From: Pleurocapsa sp. MO_226.B13
GTDB lineage: Bacteria; Cyanobacteriota; Cyanobacteriia; Cyanobacteriales; Xenococcaceae
Assembly: GCA_030064795.1 (NCBI GenBank)
Contig: JASJEI010000057.1
Coordinates: 1 to 37,261 of the forward strand
Reading direction: 5' to 3'
DNA: 37,261 bases
The notes below the pieces were generated by a model. That model made no database searches and was not told the origin of the DNA. It was given only the letters and a program-made list of their open reading frames with translations. The position numbers and the translations under genes were made by a program. Of this stretch, positions 17,601-25,559 are shown piece after piece. Every line of letters begins with the position of its first letter. Position 1 is the stretch's first letter.

Positions 17601-18539
17601 CAAATATTCACCTGCACTAATGCCTTCACTTTCTAAAGCGATCGCTTCTAACCAATATTCTAAAGATTGCTCTTGTTCTCCAGTTTGAGCCAAAGTACGG
17701 GCTAACTCACGGTATGCCTTGGACATTTGGGAGTCTAAGCTCACAGCTTGTTGATAATGATAGATTGCCTGCTGCCATTGCTGTTGTTTGCTATGTAAAA
17801 TCCCTAAATGGTAATGATGCCCTGCTAGATCGGTCTGTGGCTGAGATCTAGTCTCTGAATTTGTCTCTGATTTCGATTGAGATATCTTGGAGCGATCGAG
17901 TTGTAAATCTGGATCGGGATTAGACATTTGCCAAATTAGTCGGCAGTACTTTGCTGCATCCTGCCATAATCCTAATTGCTCTTGAAGATTAATAATTTCT
18001 TGATAGACTTCAATGCTTTGAGGTGTAAGTTCAGCTGCTTGGAGATATTGTTCGAGGGCAGCTTCTAGTTTTCCTTGCTCTTGTAGGATCTTACCTCGAT
18101 CGAGATATTTTTCTCTGGTTGAAGAAATTTGAGTTGGTTGTTGCTGCAACTGCAAAATCTTGGCTAAATGTTGATGTACTATTACTAGTTCGGGATTAAT
18201 CCTGAGTGCCTGCTGATAATAGTCAATAGCTTGCTGCCATTGTTTTTGATTGGCATAGAGAGAACCTAGATTAACATATACTTCCGCCAGATCGGGTTGA
18301 ATGGCGATCGCCTGTAAATAATAACCCACTGCTTCTTTTGCCTGTCCCGTCTTTTGCAGCGCGTCCCCCATTAATTTATGGGCTTGAGCTATCTTGCGAT
18401 CGAGAGCCAGGGCTTTAGTGCAGGCTTCAATAGTTAACTGCCAATGTTTTGCTTGCCAATATCTTTGAGCTTGTTCCAGACAAATTTTAGCCTCATCTAC
18501 TTTAATCATTTTCTCGGATTGTATTAAGGAGCAAATCAT
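14667..18539 (-). CDS. TPR-GT2-GT4 fusion glycosyltransferase
   Basis: A 1290-residue protein in three parts. Residues about 10-615 are roughly sixteen tetratricopeptide repeats (LQKTGQAKEAVGYYLQAIAI type) with a Q/S/T-rich break near 210-235. Residues about 650-880 are a GT2 inverting glycosyltransferase: VSIIIPVYNQ at its start, LNNDTEI with Asp741 as the metal-binding acidic residue, and YYEDTDLCFAIR as the catalytic-base region. Residues about 920-1285 are a GT-B/GT4 domain (VLVIDSYVPSYDKESGSRR, LFIGSYNHTPN, GAGMKGKIGQSLEYSLPVV). No membrane segments. An ATG ten codons inside (18509) is an alternative start with a slightly better upstream GAGAAA. Such fusions are common in cyanobacterial and proteobacterial surface-glycan and protein-glycosylation loci. 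Part of its 5' end recurs at 22379-22483. Confidence 0.88.
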   Translation of the reverse strand: MICSLIQSEKMIKVDEAKICLEQAQRYWQAKHWQLTIEACTKALALDRKIAQAHKLMGDALQKTGQAKEAVGYYLQAIAIQPDLAEVYVNLGSLYANQKQWQQAIDYYQQALRINPELVIVHQHLAKILQLQQQPTQISSTREKYLDRGKILQEQGKLEAALEQYLQAAELTPQSIEVYQEIINLQEQLGLWQDAAKYCRLIWQMSNPDPDLQLDRSKISQSKSETNSETRSQPQTDLAGHHYHLGILHSKQQQWQQAIYHYQQAVSLDSQMSKAYRELARTLAQTGEQEQSLEYWLEAIALESEGISAGEYLELARNLIEQKKYKSAITCYRRAIAIQPDLTEAYLSWGELLTRSGAREQAIACYLQGLRQIQTNPELYYRLGNLYQASQKRSQAAICYQKATQYQPDYAAAHHELGEVLSQQEQWADAIESYRQAIEYNPQFSWSYNNLGYALIQIGQWAEAIPVYQQAIKLNPDFPWSYYNLAEAYGMLGQWEQAVDFYERAAKIQPDLPQIQQKLGDALYQRSQKDRKQALQRFLLAIEQEPNDPKAYHQALTIDKDNLELYLKLGDILLEQGQIDQGIVTYQMALQVQPKNSLVMERLQTALKKKPNRLNSQIQLNYAGSGSELNYSRDEINTLVEELQQSLPRSNSPLVSIIIPVYNQLSYTLNCLRAIASNLDSVTEIEVIVINDCSGDPTSEILELITVITLINNPTNRGFIYSCNHGASVAKGKYLYFLNNDTEIKPNCIESLIAVLEQDEEVGAVGSKLIYPWGSLQEAGGIVGQDASAWNYGRQDNAGAPEYNYMRPVDYCSGASLMVRKAVFAELNGFERDFAPAYYEDTDLCFAIRHQLGLEVIYQPKSEVIHHEGVSSGTSTLSGVKQYQLVNAAKFKQKWQTILNNHYGVKLSTANVPSASRRYLGSKTVLVIDSYVPSYDKESGSRRLFELLKIFKALDFHVIFAADNGDKAEPYTSILQNLQIEVLYTQEGYGIAIEEQIEQRLSLIDLAWIARPELNEKYSALIRQNQSIKVVYDTIDLHYLRLKRAWELAAKNPQTAKEWIEMQAKELNLAHQADLTVTVTSVEQQLLQRQTVDNVVVVPNIHLPYQGNIPGFADRSGILFIGSYNHTPNVDAVLWLCQEIMPLVWQTQPSLKVTLLGSNPTPEVRALESDRITVTGYIEDVTPYFLSHKLSVSPLRYGAGMKGKIGQSLEYSLPVVSTTIGTEGMDLIPEQQILEANTTEDFAQQILLLYNTPELWYKLSSNSQQAIANYSPKQIQQQLSSIVEHLLVSN

Positions 18540-18861
18540 AGATTACGAAAGATTACTCGGGCAGCGTCAGTCCAATAAGTACAAAATCTACGGGAATTAA
18601 TTGAGGACACATGAGACGACCTGTGATTTTGTTTACAAAAATGAGTCAAACTGACGTTGAGTAACCAACCGCAAAATTTAACATCTAAAATGACTTATTG
18701 CCCACTATTTATTCAGAGTCAAATAGTTTTATTTCAAAGTTTTATCGCGAATTGTTTCAGCAGTGTAAAGAATTCTTCGATGTATTCAGTTCGCAACACA
18801 AAGGATCCTATTATGAGTGTAATACCCTCAATTGAATTACTAATTGTTGAGGAGTGCCGAG
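18540..18861 (+). promoter_or_regulatory. Divergent upstream region of the first exoprotein gene
   Basis: This 322-base gap separates the divergent fusion glycosyltransferase and exoprotein genes. The 115 bases next to the exoprotein (18747-18861) are conserved in front of the second exoprotein (22484-22598), including AAAGGATCCTATTATGAGTG against AAAGTATCCTATTATGAGTG. The remaining 18540-18746 is absent in front of the second gene. Conservation of the proximal part suggests that it contains the promoter or translation signals for both. No exact -35/-10 pair is asserted. Confidence 0.5.
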
Positions 18862-21800
18862 ATGAAACAAAACTTTACAGCACCATTATCTTTGGTTTGT
18901 TTATTTGGAGTGCTACTTGAATTTAATCCCGCTTCAGCACAAGTAACTCCTGATGGCACGACCTCAACGACGGTAAATGTGGAGGGGAATAATTTTGAAA
19001 TTAATAATGGCGATCGCACTGGCAATAATCTATTTCATAGTTTCAGAGATTTTTCCGTACCAACAGGCGGTGAAGCCTTTTTTAATAACGCTTTGGATAT
19101 AAGTAATATCTTGTCCAGAGTTACAGGCGGAAATATTTCGTCTATCGATGGTTTAATTCGCGCTAATGGTAGTGCAAATTTATTTTTAATAAATCCCGCA
19201 GGAATTATTTTTGGGCAGAATGCCAGGTTGGATATTGGTGGTTCGTTTTTAGGAAGTACTGCCGATAGTATTTTGTTTTCTGAAGGAGAGTTTAGTGCGG
19301 TAGATTTAGATAATCCTCCTTTGCTGACTATCAATGCACCAATTGGGTTAGGTATTCGGGATGAACCTGGAGATATTGCTATCACAGGAGATAATGCTAA
19401 TCAAACTTCTGCCTTCTTAGAAGTAAATCCAGGACAAAACTTAACTCTAGTAGGTGGAGATATTAACTTCGACACTGGAATAATATTTGCTCCAGCAGGG
19501 AATGTAGAACTAGGCGGTTTGTCAGCAGCAGGAGTTGTAGAAATTAATGAAAAAGGTAGTTTAGGTTTTCCTGATGGAATAGAGCGAGCTGATATTTCTT
19601 TTACTTCTTCTAGCATATTTGTAGCTAATAATGGGGGCGGTTTTATTAATATCAACGCTCGCGATCTAGATTTAACAGAAGGAAGTCGCTTTTCTGCTGG
19701 GATAGAGGAAAATATGGGTTCAGTTAATGCTCAAGCAGGAGACATTACGATTAACGCTACCGATACTGTTTCTCTAGATAGAGGTGCTATATTGAACGAT
19801 ATGCTGGTAGGAAGCGAGGGTCAAGGCGGAGATATTGACATCACTACAGACTCGCTTTTTATGAGCAATGGTTCTCTAATCGGTGGCATCACTTTTGGAA
19901 AAGGAGATTTGGGTAACATTAAGATTAATGCCACCGATACTGTTTCTCTAGATGAAAGCGAAATTTCTAATATCGTGGACTTTTTGGTTGAAGGTCAAGG
20001 TGGAGACATCGAAATTACTGCTGATTCTCTGGTTCTTACCAATCGCGCTCTAGAGCAAAACACTAGTTCTCGAATTCGAGCTAACACTTCAGGACAAGGA
20101 GATGCTGGTGATGTAAAGATTAATGTTGGGCAGTTGCTTGTTCGTGATGGCTCAAATATATCAACCTCAACTTTTCCTGATGCTGAAGGGCAGGGAGGGA
20201 ATTTGTTTGTAACTGCCTCTGATTCTGTGGAACTAATTGGTAGCTCAGTAGAAGAACCTCCTACCAGTTTACTGGCTCAAACTGCTGGAGTCGCAAATGG
20301 TGGAAACTTGACAGTAGATACGAGGAAGTTAATTATCCGAGATGGGGCTGGGATATCAACTCAAGCTTTTGGCGAAGGAAGGGGAGGAAATTTGGCTGTG
20401 ACAGCCTCGGAGTCTGTAGAACTGATTGGTATCTCCCCAACGAGTATTCTTCCCAGTGGCTTGTTTACTCTTACTTCCAAAAGATTTACTGAAAACCCAG
20501 TAGGAGATGGAGGTGACATAACCATTGCAACTGGAAAGTTAATTGTTCGAGATGGTGCATTTGTGGATGCTTCTACCACCGCTGAAGGACAAGGAGGAGA
20601 TGTGACCATAACGGCTTCGGAGTCTGTGGAAGTTATTGGTCCAACGAGTCTGTTGTCAACTGATTCGGATTCATTGTCTTCTAATGCAGAAGGTGCTGCG
20701 GATTTTGGAAATGCTGGAACTTTAAAAATCGAAACTGAACAATTAATTCTTCGAGATAGGGCACAAATATCAACTGCTACTTTTACTAATGGTAATGGAG
20801 GCATTATCGACATCACCACAAAAGATCTTTCTCTTGCTAGTGAAGCTGAAATAGATGTCAGTACTAGTGGACAAGGTAATGCGGGTACGATTCAAATTGA
20901 TGCTACTTCTGTTGCTATCAATGGTGGCTCAGAGATTCGCTCGGAAACCAGAGGAAGGGGTAATGCAGGTCAAATCATGATTAATGGCACAGACAGCATA
21001 TCTTTAGATGGAATAGGCAGTGATGGATTTGGCAGTGGTATCTTTGCTAGGGTGTTTGAAGGAAGTGAAGGTAGAGGAGGCAATGTCAATATTACTACAA
21101 CTAACCTTTCTTTAGCTGATGGCACTCAAATAGTTACCGATACCCGTGGCAATGGAAATGCAGGTAATATAACTATTGATACTACCAATATCTTTCTTGA
21201 TGGAATTGAGAGTGAAGTCAGAAGTGCAGTACAATCCACAGGGAGAGGTAATGCAGGTAACGTTAATATAACCACTGACTCTCTTTCTCTGGCTAATGAA
21301 GCTGAAGTCAATACCAGCACCTTGGGACGGGGAGATGCAGGTACAGTAGAAATTAATTCTACTTTTGTTGCTGTCAATAGTGGTTCGGAGATCCGTTCGG
21401 AAACTACAGGACAAGGTAATGGTGGCAATATCATCATTAATGCTAGCGATCGCGTTTCTGTAGATGGAGTAGGCAGTGATGGATTTGGTAGTGGTATTTT
21501 TGCCAGAAGTTTTCGTGAGGCAGAAGGCAGTGGAGGCAATATCAACATCACCACTGATTCTCTTTCGGTTACTAATCAAGCGGAAGTAAATGTCAGTAGT
21601 AGTGCTAGAGGTAGTGGAGGCAATATAGAAGTTGAGGCTAACTCCATCGAACTAGATCGAGGAACTCTGCAAGCAGCAACCGCATTTGGTCAAGGGGGCA
21701 ATATTCAATTACAAATCGACGATAATTTAACTCTACGCAACAATAGCACTATTTCCGCTCGTGCCTTTGAAGCTGCTAATGGAGGCAATATCAATATAGA

Positions 21801-22371
21801 TGCCAAGTTTATTATTGCTTTCCCCAGTCAAAATAACGATATTCTTGCCAGTGCTAGTGAAGAAGGTATGGGAGGTAGGATTACTCTTGATGCAGAAAGC
21901 GTTTTTGGAATTCAAGAACGTCCTCAAAGCGATCGCACCAACGATATCGATGCTAGTGGTGGTGTAGATGGAGAAGTAATCATCAACACTCCCAATATCG
22001 ATATAACTCAGGGATTAGTCAAAGCTCCTCAAAATGTAGTTGAACCAGAACAAACAACTGCTCAAGCTTGTCAGAGAGATCGCCTGGCTGGAAGGTCTGG
22101 TGGTTTAATTGTTAAAGGTAAAGGCGGTATACCCCCCGAACCTATCGAACCAATCGATTCCGATGCAATAATAGTCGATGGGCAATTTACCAACCCAAAC
22201 TCTCAAGTTCAATCTCTAACTATCAAACCTGTCAAAACTAGCAGGGGAGATATTTATCCAGCCAGAGGCATTATTAAAACTGAAGATGGTCAAGTTATTT
22301 TAACAGCTTATTCCACCGATGGGATCGATCCTCGTACTCCTTATATTCCAGTTAACTGCGCTCGATCCTAG
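18862..22371 (+). CDS. Two-partner-secretion exoprotein (filamentous hemagglutinin-like), copy 1
   Basis: I place the start at ATG 18862, with GAGGAG upstream, rather than at the TTG six codons earlier; this gives 1169 residues. A signal peptide ends near NPASA-Q. The TPS/haemagglutination-activity domain follows (about 25-190) with DFSVPTGGEAFFNNA, GSANLFLINPAGIIFGQNA and a STADSILF segment. The long middle is a right-handed beta-helix built from units such as GNAGNITID and GGNINITTDSLS, including an internal duplication with a 456-base period. The C-terminal 100 residues (QACQRDRLAGRSGGLIVKGK onward, GIPPEPIEP) form the conserved cyanobacterial end domain. It should be exported by Sec and cross the outer membrane through a TpsB partner not found here. 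Likely an adhesin or matrix protein. Confidence 0.93.
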   Translation: MKQNFTAPLSLVCLFGVLLEFNPASAQVTPDGTTSTTVNVEGNNFEINNGDRTGNNLFHSFRDFSVPTGGEAFFNNALDISNILSRVTGGNISSIDGLIRANGSANLFLINPAGIIFGQNARLDIGGSFLGSTADSILFSEGEFSAVDLDNPPLLTINAPIGLGIRDEPGDIAITGDNANQTSAFLEVNPGQNLTLVGGDINFDTGIIFAPAGNVELGGLSAAGVVEINEKGSLGFPDGIERADISFTSSSIFVANNGGGFININARDLDLTEGSRFSAGIEENMGSVNAQAGDITINATDTVSLDRGAILNDMLVGSEGQGGDIDITTDSLFMSNGSLIGGITFGKGDLGNIKINATDTVSLDESEISNIVDFLVEGQGGDIEITADSLVLTNRALEQNTSSRIRANTSGQGDAGDVKINVGQLLVRDGSNISTSTFPDAEGQGGNLFVTASDSVELIGSSVEEPPTSLLAQTAGVANGGNLTVDTRKLIIRDGAGISTQAFGEGRGGNLAVTASESVELIGISPTSILPSGLFTLTSKRFTENPVGDGGDITIATGKLIVRDGAFVDASTTAEGQGGDVTITASESVEVIGPTSLLSTDSDSLSSNAEGAADFGNAGTLKIETEQLILRDRAQISTATFTNGNGGIIDITTKDLSLASEAEIDVSTSGQGNAGTIQIDATSVAINGGSEIRSETRGRGNAGQIMINGTDSISLDGIGSDGFGSGIFARVFEGSEGRGGNVNITTTNLSLADGTQIVTDTRGNGNAGNITIDTTNIFLDGIESEVRSAVQSTGRGNAGNVNITTDSLSLANEAEVNTSTLGRGDAGTVEINSTFVAVNSGSEIRSETTGQGNGGNIIINASDRVSVDGVGSDGFGSGIFARSFREAEGSGGNINITTDSLSVTNQAEVNVSSSARGSGGNIEVEANSIELDRGTLQAATAFGQGGNIQLQIDDNLTLRNNSTISARAFEAANGGNINIDAKFIIAFPSQNNDILASASEEGMGGRITLDAESVFGIQERPQSDRTNDIDASGGVDGEVIINTPNIDITQGLVKAPQNVVEPEQTTAQACQRDRLAGRSGGLIVKGKGGIPPEPIEPIDSDAIIVDGQFTNPNSQVQSLTIKPVKTSRGDIYPARGIIKTEDGQVILTAYSTDGIDPRTPYIPVNCARS
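20827..21556 (+). repeat. Internal duplication in exoprotein 1, 456-base period
   Basis: Bases about 20827-21100 recur at about 21283-21556. Both encode LSLA.EAE, then GGSEIRSET or SGSEIRSET, then GSDGFGSGIFAR. The period corresponds to 152 residues of beta-helix, i.e. several coils gained or lost at once without breaking the frame. Confidence 0.8.
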
Positions 22372-22378
22372 CAATCTT

Positions 22379-22483
22379 GTTGAATGGCGATCGCCTGTAA
22401 ATAATAACCTACTGCTTCTTTTGCCTGACCAGTCTTTTGCAGCGCGTCCCCCATTAATTTATGAGCTTGAGCGATCTTTCGAT
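22379..22483 (-). pseudogene. Fragment of the TPR-glycosyltransferase gene between the exoproteins
   Basis: A 105-base piece nearly identical to 18296-18400, which encodes the second TPR region of the 1290-residue fusion protein. On the minus strand it still reads TPR-like residues (about 35 codons), but has neither a start region nor the rest of the gene. It marks the junction of the tandem duplication. Six mismatches in 105 bases suggest a fairly recent event compared with the divergence in the exoprotein middles. Confidence 0.9.
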
Positions 22484-22598
22484 GCGAATTATTTCAGCCA
22501 TGTAAATAATTCTTGGCTCTACTCAGTTGGCAAGACAAAGTATCCTATTATGAGTGCAATACGCTCAATTGAATTGCTGATTGTTGAGAAGTGCTGAG

Positions 22599-25505
22599 AT
22601 GAAACCAAACTTGACCGCATCATTATCCTTAGTTTGTTTAATGGGAGTGATATTTGAATTTAATCCTGCTTCAGCACAAGTAACTCCTGATGGCACGACT
22701 TCAACGACGGTAAATGTTGAGGGGAATAATTTTGAAATTAATAATGGCGATCGCGCTGGCAACAATCTCTTTCACAGTTTTCAAGATTTTTCCGTACCAA
22801 CAGGCGGTGAAGCCTTCTTTAATAACGCTACGGATATAACCAATATCTTGTCGCGGGTTACAGGTGGGAATATTTCTAACATCAATGGTTTAATTCGTGC
22901 ATCGGGTAGTGCTAATTTGTTTCTGATTAACCCTGCGGGGATTATTTTTGGTGAAGGTGCAAGCTTAGATCTTGGTGGTGCATTTCTAGGAAGTACTGCC
23001 GATAGTATTTTGTTTCCTGAAGGGGAATTTAGTGCGGTAGATTTGGATAATCCTCCTTTACTGACGATTAATGCGCCGATTGGTTTGAGTTTCAGGGATA
23101 ATCCCAGTCCAATTAATATTCAAGATTTTCAAGGTATTCTTAGTTTAGAAGTAAAATCGGGTCAAAACTTGGCTTTAGTAGGTGGCGAAGTTAATGCTAC
23201 TGGAATAGATTTAGATGCTCCAGGAGGAAACATTGAAATAGGAGGATTGGCAGAAGCAGGAATAGTTGAGCTAAATAATGATGGTAGTTTGACTTTTCCT
23301 GACAATATAGCCAAAGCAGATATTTCATTTGAGATTATTAATTCGATCGGTGTAACGGGGGAAAATGGTGGTAATGTTACTTTTAATGCCCGCAATTTGT
23401 TTTTTCAAGGAACTGGGATTCTCGCTGGTATAGGAAGTGATATGGGTTCGCCAGATGCTCAAGCAGGTGATATTGAGATTAATGCCACGGATACAATTAC
23501 TTTTGATTCTGTAGTATTTTTCAATAGAGTTCGTGAAAATGCTATGGGAAATGGAGGGAATATTAACCTGACAGCACCTTCTATTTCGTTTCAGAATAGT
23601 GGTGATTCTAGTGTTTTTTCCTTGACAACCAGTACATCTGGTCAGGGAAATGCAGGAGATATTAATATCACTACTAACTCGCTATCTTTGAATGATGGCT
23701 TTCAAATAGAAAGTAACACATCTGGTCAAGGAGATGCAGGAAATATAACCATTAATGCCACTGAAAATGTATCTATAGATGGGATAGGAATAACAGAAAG
23801 TCTAGGTCTAGTAAATGTCTCTAGCGTATCGAGCATAGTAGAAGAGAATGGCTTGGGTAACGGAGGCAATATAACAATTAATACTCCCACACTTTCTATT
23901 TCCAATGGAGGGAGAGTTTCTGCTAGTACATTCGGACAGGGAAATGCAGGGAATATCACAATTAATGCTACCGATAGCATATCTATAGAGGGAGCTTTTA
24001 TCGATGAAACCAGGGATCTTAACGTTCCGAGCAGTATTGACAGTGGGGTCGATCAAAGTGCTACAGGTAACGGAGGAGTAATTGATATCTCTACTACCAA
24101 TCTCTCTTTAACTAACGGAGGTTTTGTTAATGTTAGTACATTTGGTCAAGGGAATGGGGGTTCAGTAGAGATTACCGCAAGCAATCGCATAACTATTGAT
24201 GGTGAAAATTCTGATGGCAATCCTAGTTTTGTTGCCAGTGGGGTTGCTTCTGGAGCGGTGGGAGATGGAGGTAGAGTAAGCATCAGTACCAGTAATCTAA
24301 ATCTGACTAATGGAGGTTTTGTTATTGCTAATACACAAGGTGAAGGGAATGGGGGTTCAGTAGAGATTACCGCGAGCGATCGCATAACTATTGATGATGG
24401 TGGTGTTGTCAGTCAGGTTACTCCTGAAGCGGTGGGAGATGGAGGTAGAGTAAGCATCACTAACAGCAATCTAAATCTGACTAATGGAGGTGTTGTTAGT
24501 GCTGATACATTTGGTGAAGGGAATGCAGGAGATCTAACAATTAATGCTACTGAATCAATCGCTATAAGTGGTGTCACCGAAAATAGTCGTAGTGGGTTAT
24601 TTGCTAACGCACTTATTAGTAGTGGCACTGGAGGCAATGTAAACGTTTTTACCGACCAGCTAACTATTGATCATGGTGGAACTATTGAAGCGAGTAATTT
24701 TGATAGTTTAGGTGATAACGAACCAGGTACAGGAGAGCCAGGAAATATTAATATACAAGCTAATTCTCTGAGTTTGAGTAATGAAGCGAGAATTGATGCT
24801 GCGACTCAATCGGAAACTGGTAATACTGCTAATATCGACCTTAAACTTACTGAAGATTTAACTTTACGTAATAATAGCTTTATATCAGCCCGTGCTTTTC
24901 AAGAAGCTAATGGTGGGAGCTTAGATATTGATGCGAGGTTTATCATTGCTTTTCCAGATGGTAATAATGATATCATTGCCAATGCTCAACGAGGTAATGG
25001 AGGGAATATCAATATTACTGCTGAATCTTTATTTGGTATTGAAGAACGTCCTTTAAATCCCAACACTAACGATATCAACGCTAGTTCTCAATTTGGTTTA
25101 GACGGCACTATCTCTATCTTTACGCCCGATGTAAATTCTATTCAAACCGAAACTCAGTTACCAACTAATCCCATTGAAACCGAACAAACAACTGCTCAAG
25201 CTTGTCAGAGCGATCGCCTGGCTGGAAAGTCTGGTGGTTTAATTGTTAAAGGTAAAGGCGGTATACCCCCCGAACCTATTGAACCAATCGATTCCGATGC
25301 AATAACAGTAAATGGACAATTTACCAACCCCAACCCACAAGTTCAATCTCGAATTATCAAACCTGTCAAAACTAGTATGGGAGATATTTATCCAGCCAGA
25401 GGCATTATTAAAACTGAAGATGGTCAGGTTATTTTAACAGCTTATTCTACCGATGGGATCGATCCTCGTACTCCTTATATCCTAGTTAACTGCGATCGAT
25501 CGTAG
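22599..25505 (+). CDS. Two-partner-secretion exoprotein (filamentous hemagglutinin-like), copy 2
   Basis: The start at ATG 22599 matches that of copy 1 and gives 968 residues. The signal peptide (MKPNLTASLSLVCLMGVIFE) again ends at NPASA-Q. The TPS domain with LINPAGIIFGEGASLDLGG follows, and then a shorter beta-helix. Near-perfect 195-base repeats (24151 and 24346, GNGGSVEITAS.RITID) show recent internal expansion. The last 105 residues are almost the same as in copy 1 (QACQSDRLAGKSGG, GIPPEPIEPIDSDAI, YPARGIIKTEDGQV). The middle has diverged and lost about 200 residues. Same expected export route; no TpsB gene within the window. It may be regulated like copy 1, because the proximal 115 upstream bases are conserved. 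Confidence 0.92.
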   Translation: MKPNLTASLSLVCLMGVIFEFNPASAQVTPDGTTSTTVNVEGNNFEINNGDRAGNNLFHSFQDFSVPTGGEAFFNNATDITNILSRVTGGNISNINGLIRASGSANLFLINPAGIIFGEGASLDLGGAFLGSTADSILFPEGEFSAVDLDNPPLLTINAPIGLSFRDNPSPINIQDFQGILSLEVKSGQNLALVGGEVNATGIDLDAPGGNIEIGGLAEAGIVELNNDGSLTFPDNIAKADISFEIINSIGVTGENGGNVTFNARNLFFQGTGILAGIGSDMGSPDAQAGDIEINATDTITFDSVVFFNRVRENAMGNGGNINLTAPSISFQNSGDSSVFSLTTSTSGQGNAGDINITTNSLSLNDGFQIESNTSGQGDAGNITINATENVSIDGIGITESLGLVNVSSVSSIVEENGLGNGGNITINTPTLSISNGGRVSASTFGQGNAGNITINATDSISIEGAFIDETRDLNVPSSIDSGVDQSATGNGGVIDISTTNLSLTNGGFVNVSTFGQGNGGSVEITASNRITIDGENSDGNPSFVASGVASGAVGDGGRVSISTSNLNLTNGGFVIANTQGEGNGGSVEITASDRITIDDGGVVSQVTPEAVGDGGRVSITNSNLNLTNGGVVSADTFGEGNAGDLTINATESIAISGVTENSRSGLFANALISSGTGGNVNVFTDQLTIDHGGTIEASNFDSLGDNEPGTGEPGNINIQANSLSLSNEARIDAATQSETGNTANIDLKLTEDLTLRNNSFISARAFQEANGGSLDIDARFIIAFPDGNNDIIANAQRGNGGNINITAESLFGIEERPLNPNTNDINASSQFGLDGTISIFTPDVNSIQTETQLPTNPIETEQTTAQACQSDRLAGKSGGLIVKGKGGIPPEPIEPIDSDAITVNGQFTNPNPQVQSRIIKPVKTSMGDIYPARGIIKTEDGQVILTAYSTDGIDPRTPYILVNCDRS

Positions 25506-25531
25506 CAGTCTTAAGTTGCCGATGATCTTAC

Positions 25532-25558
25532 GAATTTTGTGCTAAGCAAAATTTTCTG
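25532..25558. terminator. Hairpin between convergent genes
   Basis: AATTTTG and CAAAATT form a perfect 7-bp stem with a 7-base loop, followed on the plus strand by TTCTGTT. It lies between the stop of exoprotein 2 and the stop of the minus-strand glycosyltransferase. The stem is AT-rich, so its strength is uncertain. Confidence 0.45.
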
Positions 25559-25559
25559 T

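Larger units (their letters stand above)
18296..22378. repeat. First unit of a tandem duplication of about 4 kb
   Basis: Starts inside the 5' part of the TPR-GT gene and runs through the first exoprotein gene to seven bases beyond its stop. The second unit begins at 22379 with the same TPR-gene sequence. CAATCTT after the first stop matches CAGTCTT after the second (25506-25512), and similarity ends there. A shared GTTG at the break suggests short-homology joining. Confidence 0.85.
22379..25512. repeat. Second unit of the tandem duplication, internally shortened
   Basis: Bases 22379-22483 match 18296-18400 (about 94% by eye, no gaps, offset 4083). From 22484 the match jumps to 18747 (offset 3737), so 346 bases present in unit 1 are missing. 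The exoprotein gene and its tail follow. The two ends of the genes are far more alike than their middles. Confidence 0.85.

Noticed and set aside
18657..18920. Frame of 87 codons leading into exoprotein 1, with a similar one before exoprotein 2 (22319-22597)
   Set aside because: Their likeness is explained by the DNA duplication. They overlap the signal-peptide coding region in another frame and lack protein-like features.
20100..21700. Regular GNAGNI/GGNI repeats resembling a CRISPR or other array at DNA level
   Set aside because: They are in-frame beta-helix coils of the exoprotein, degenerate and without constant spacers.
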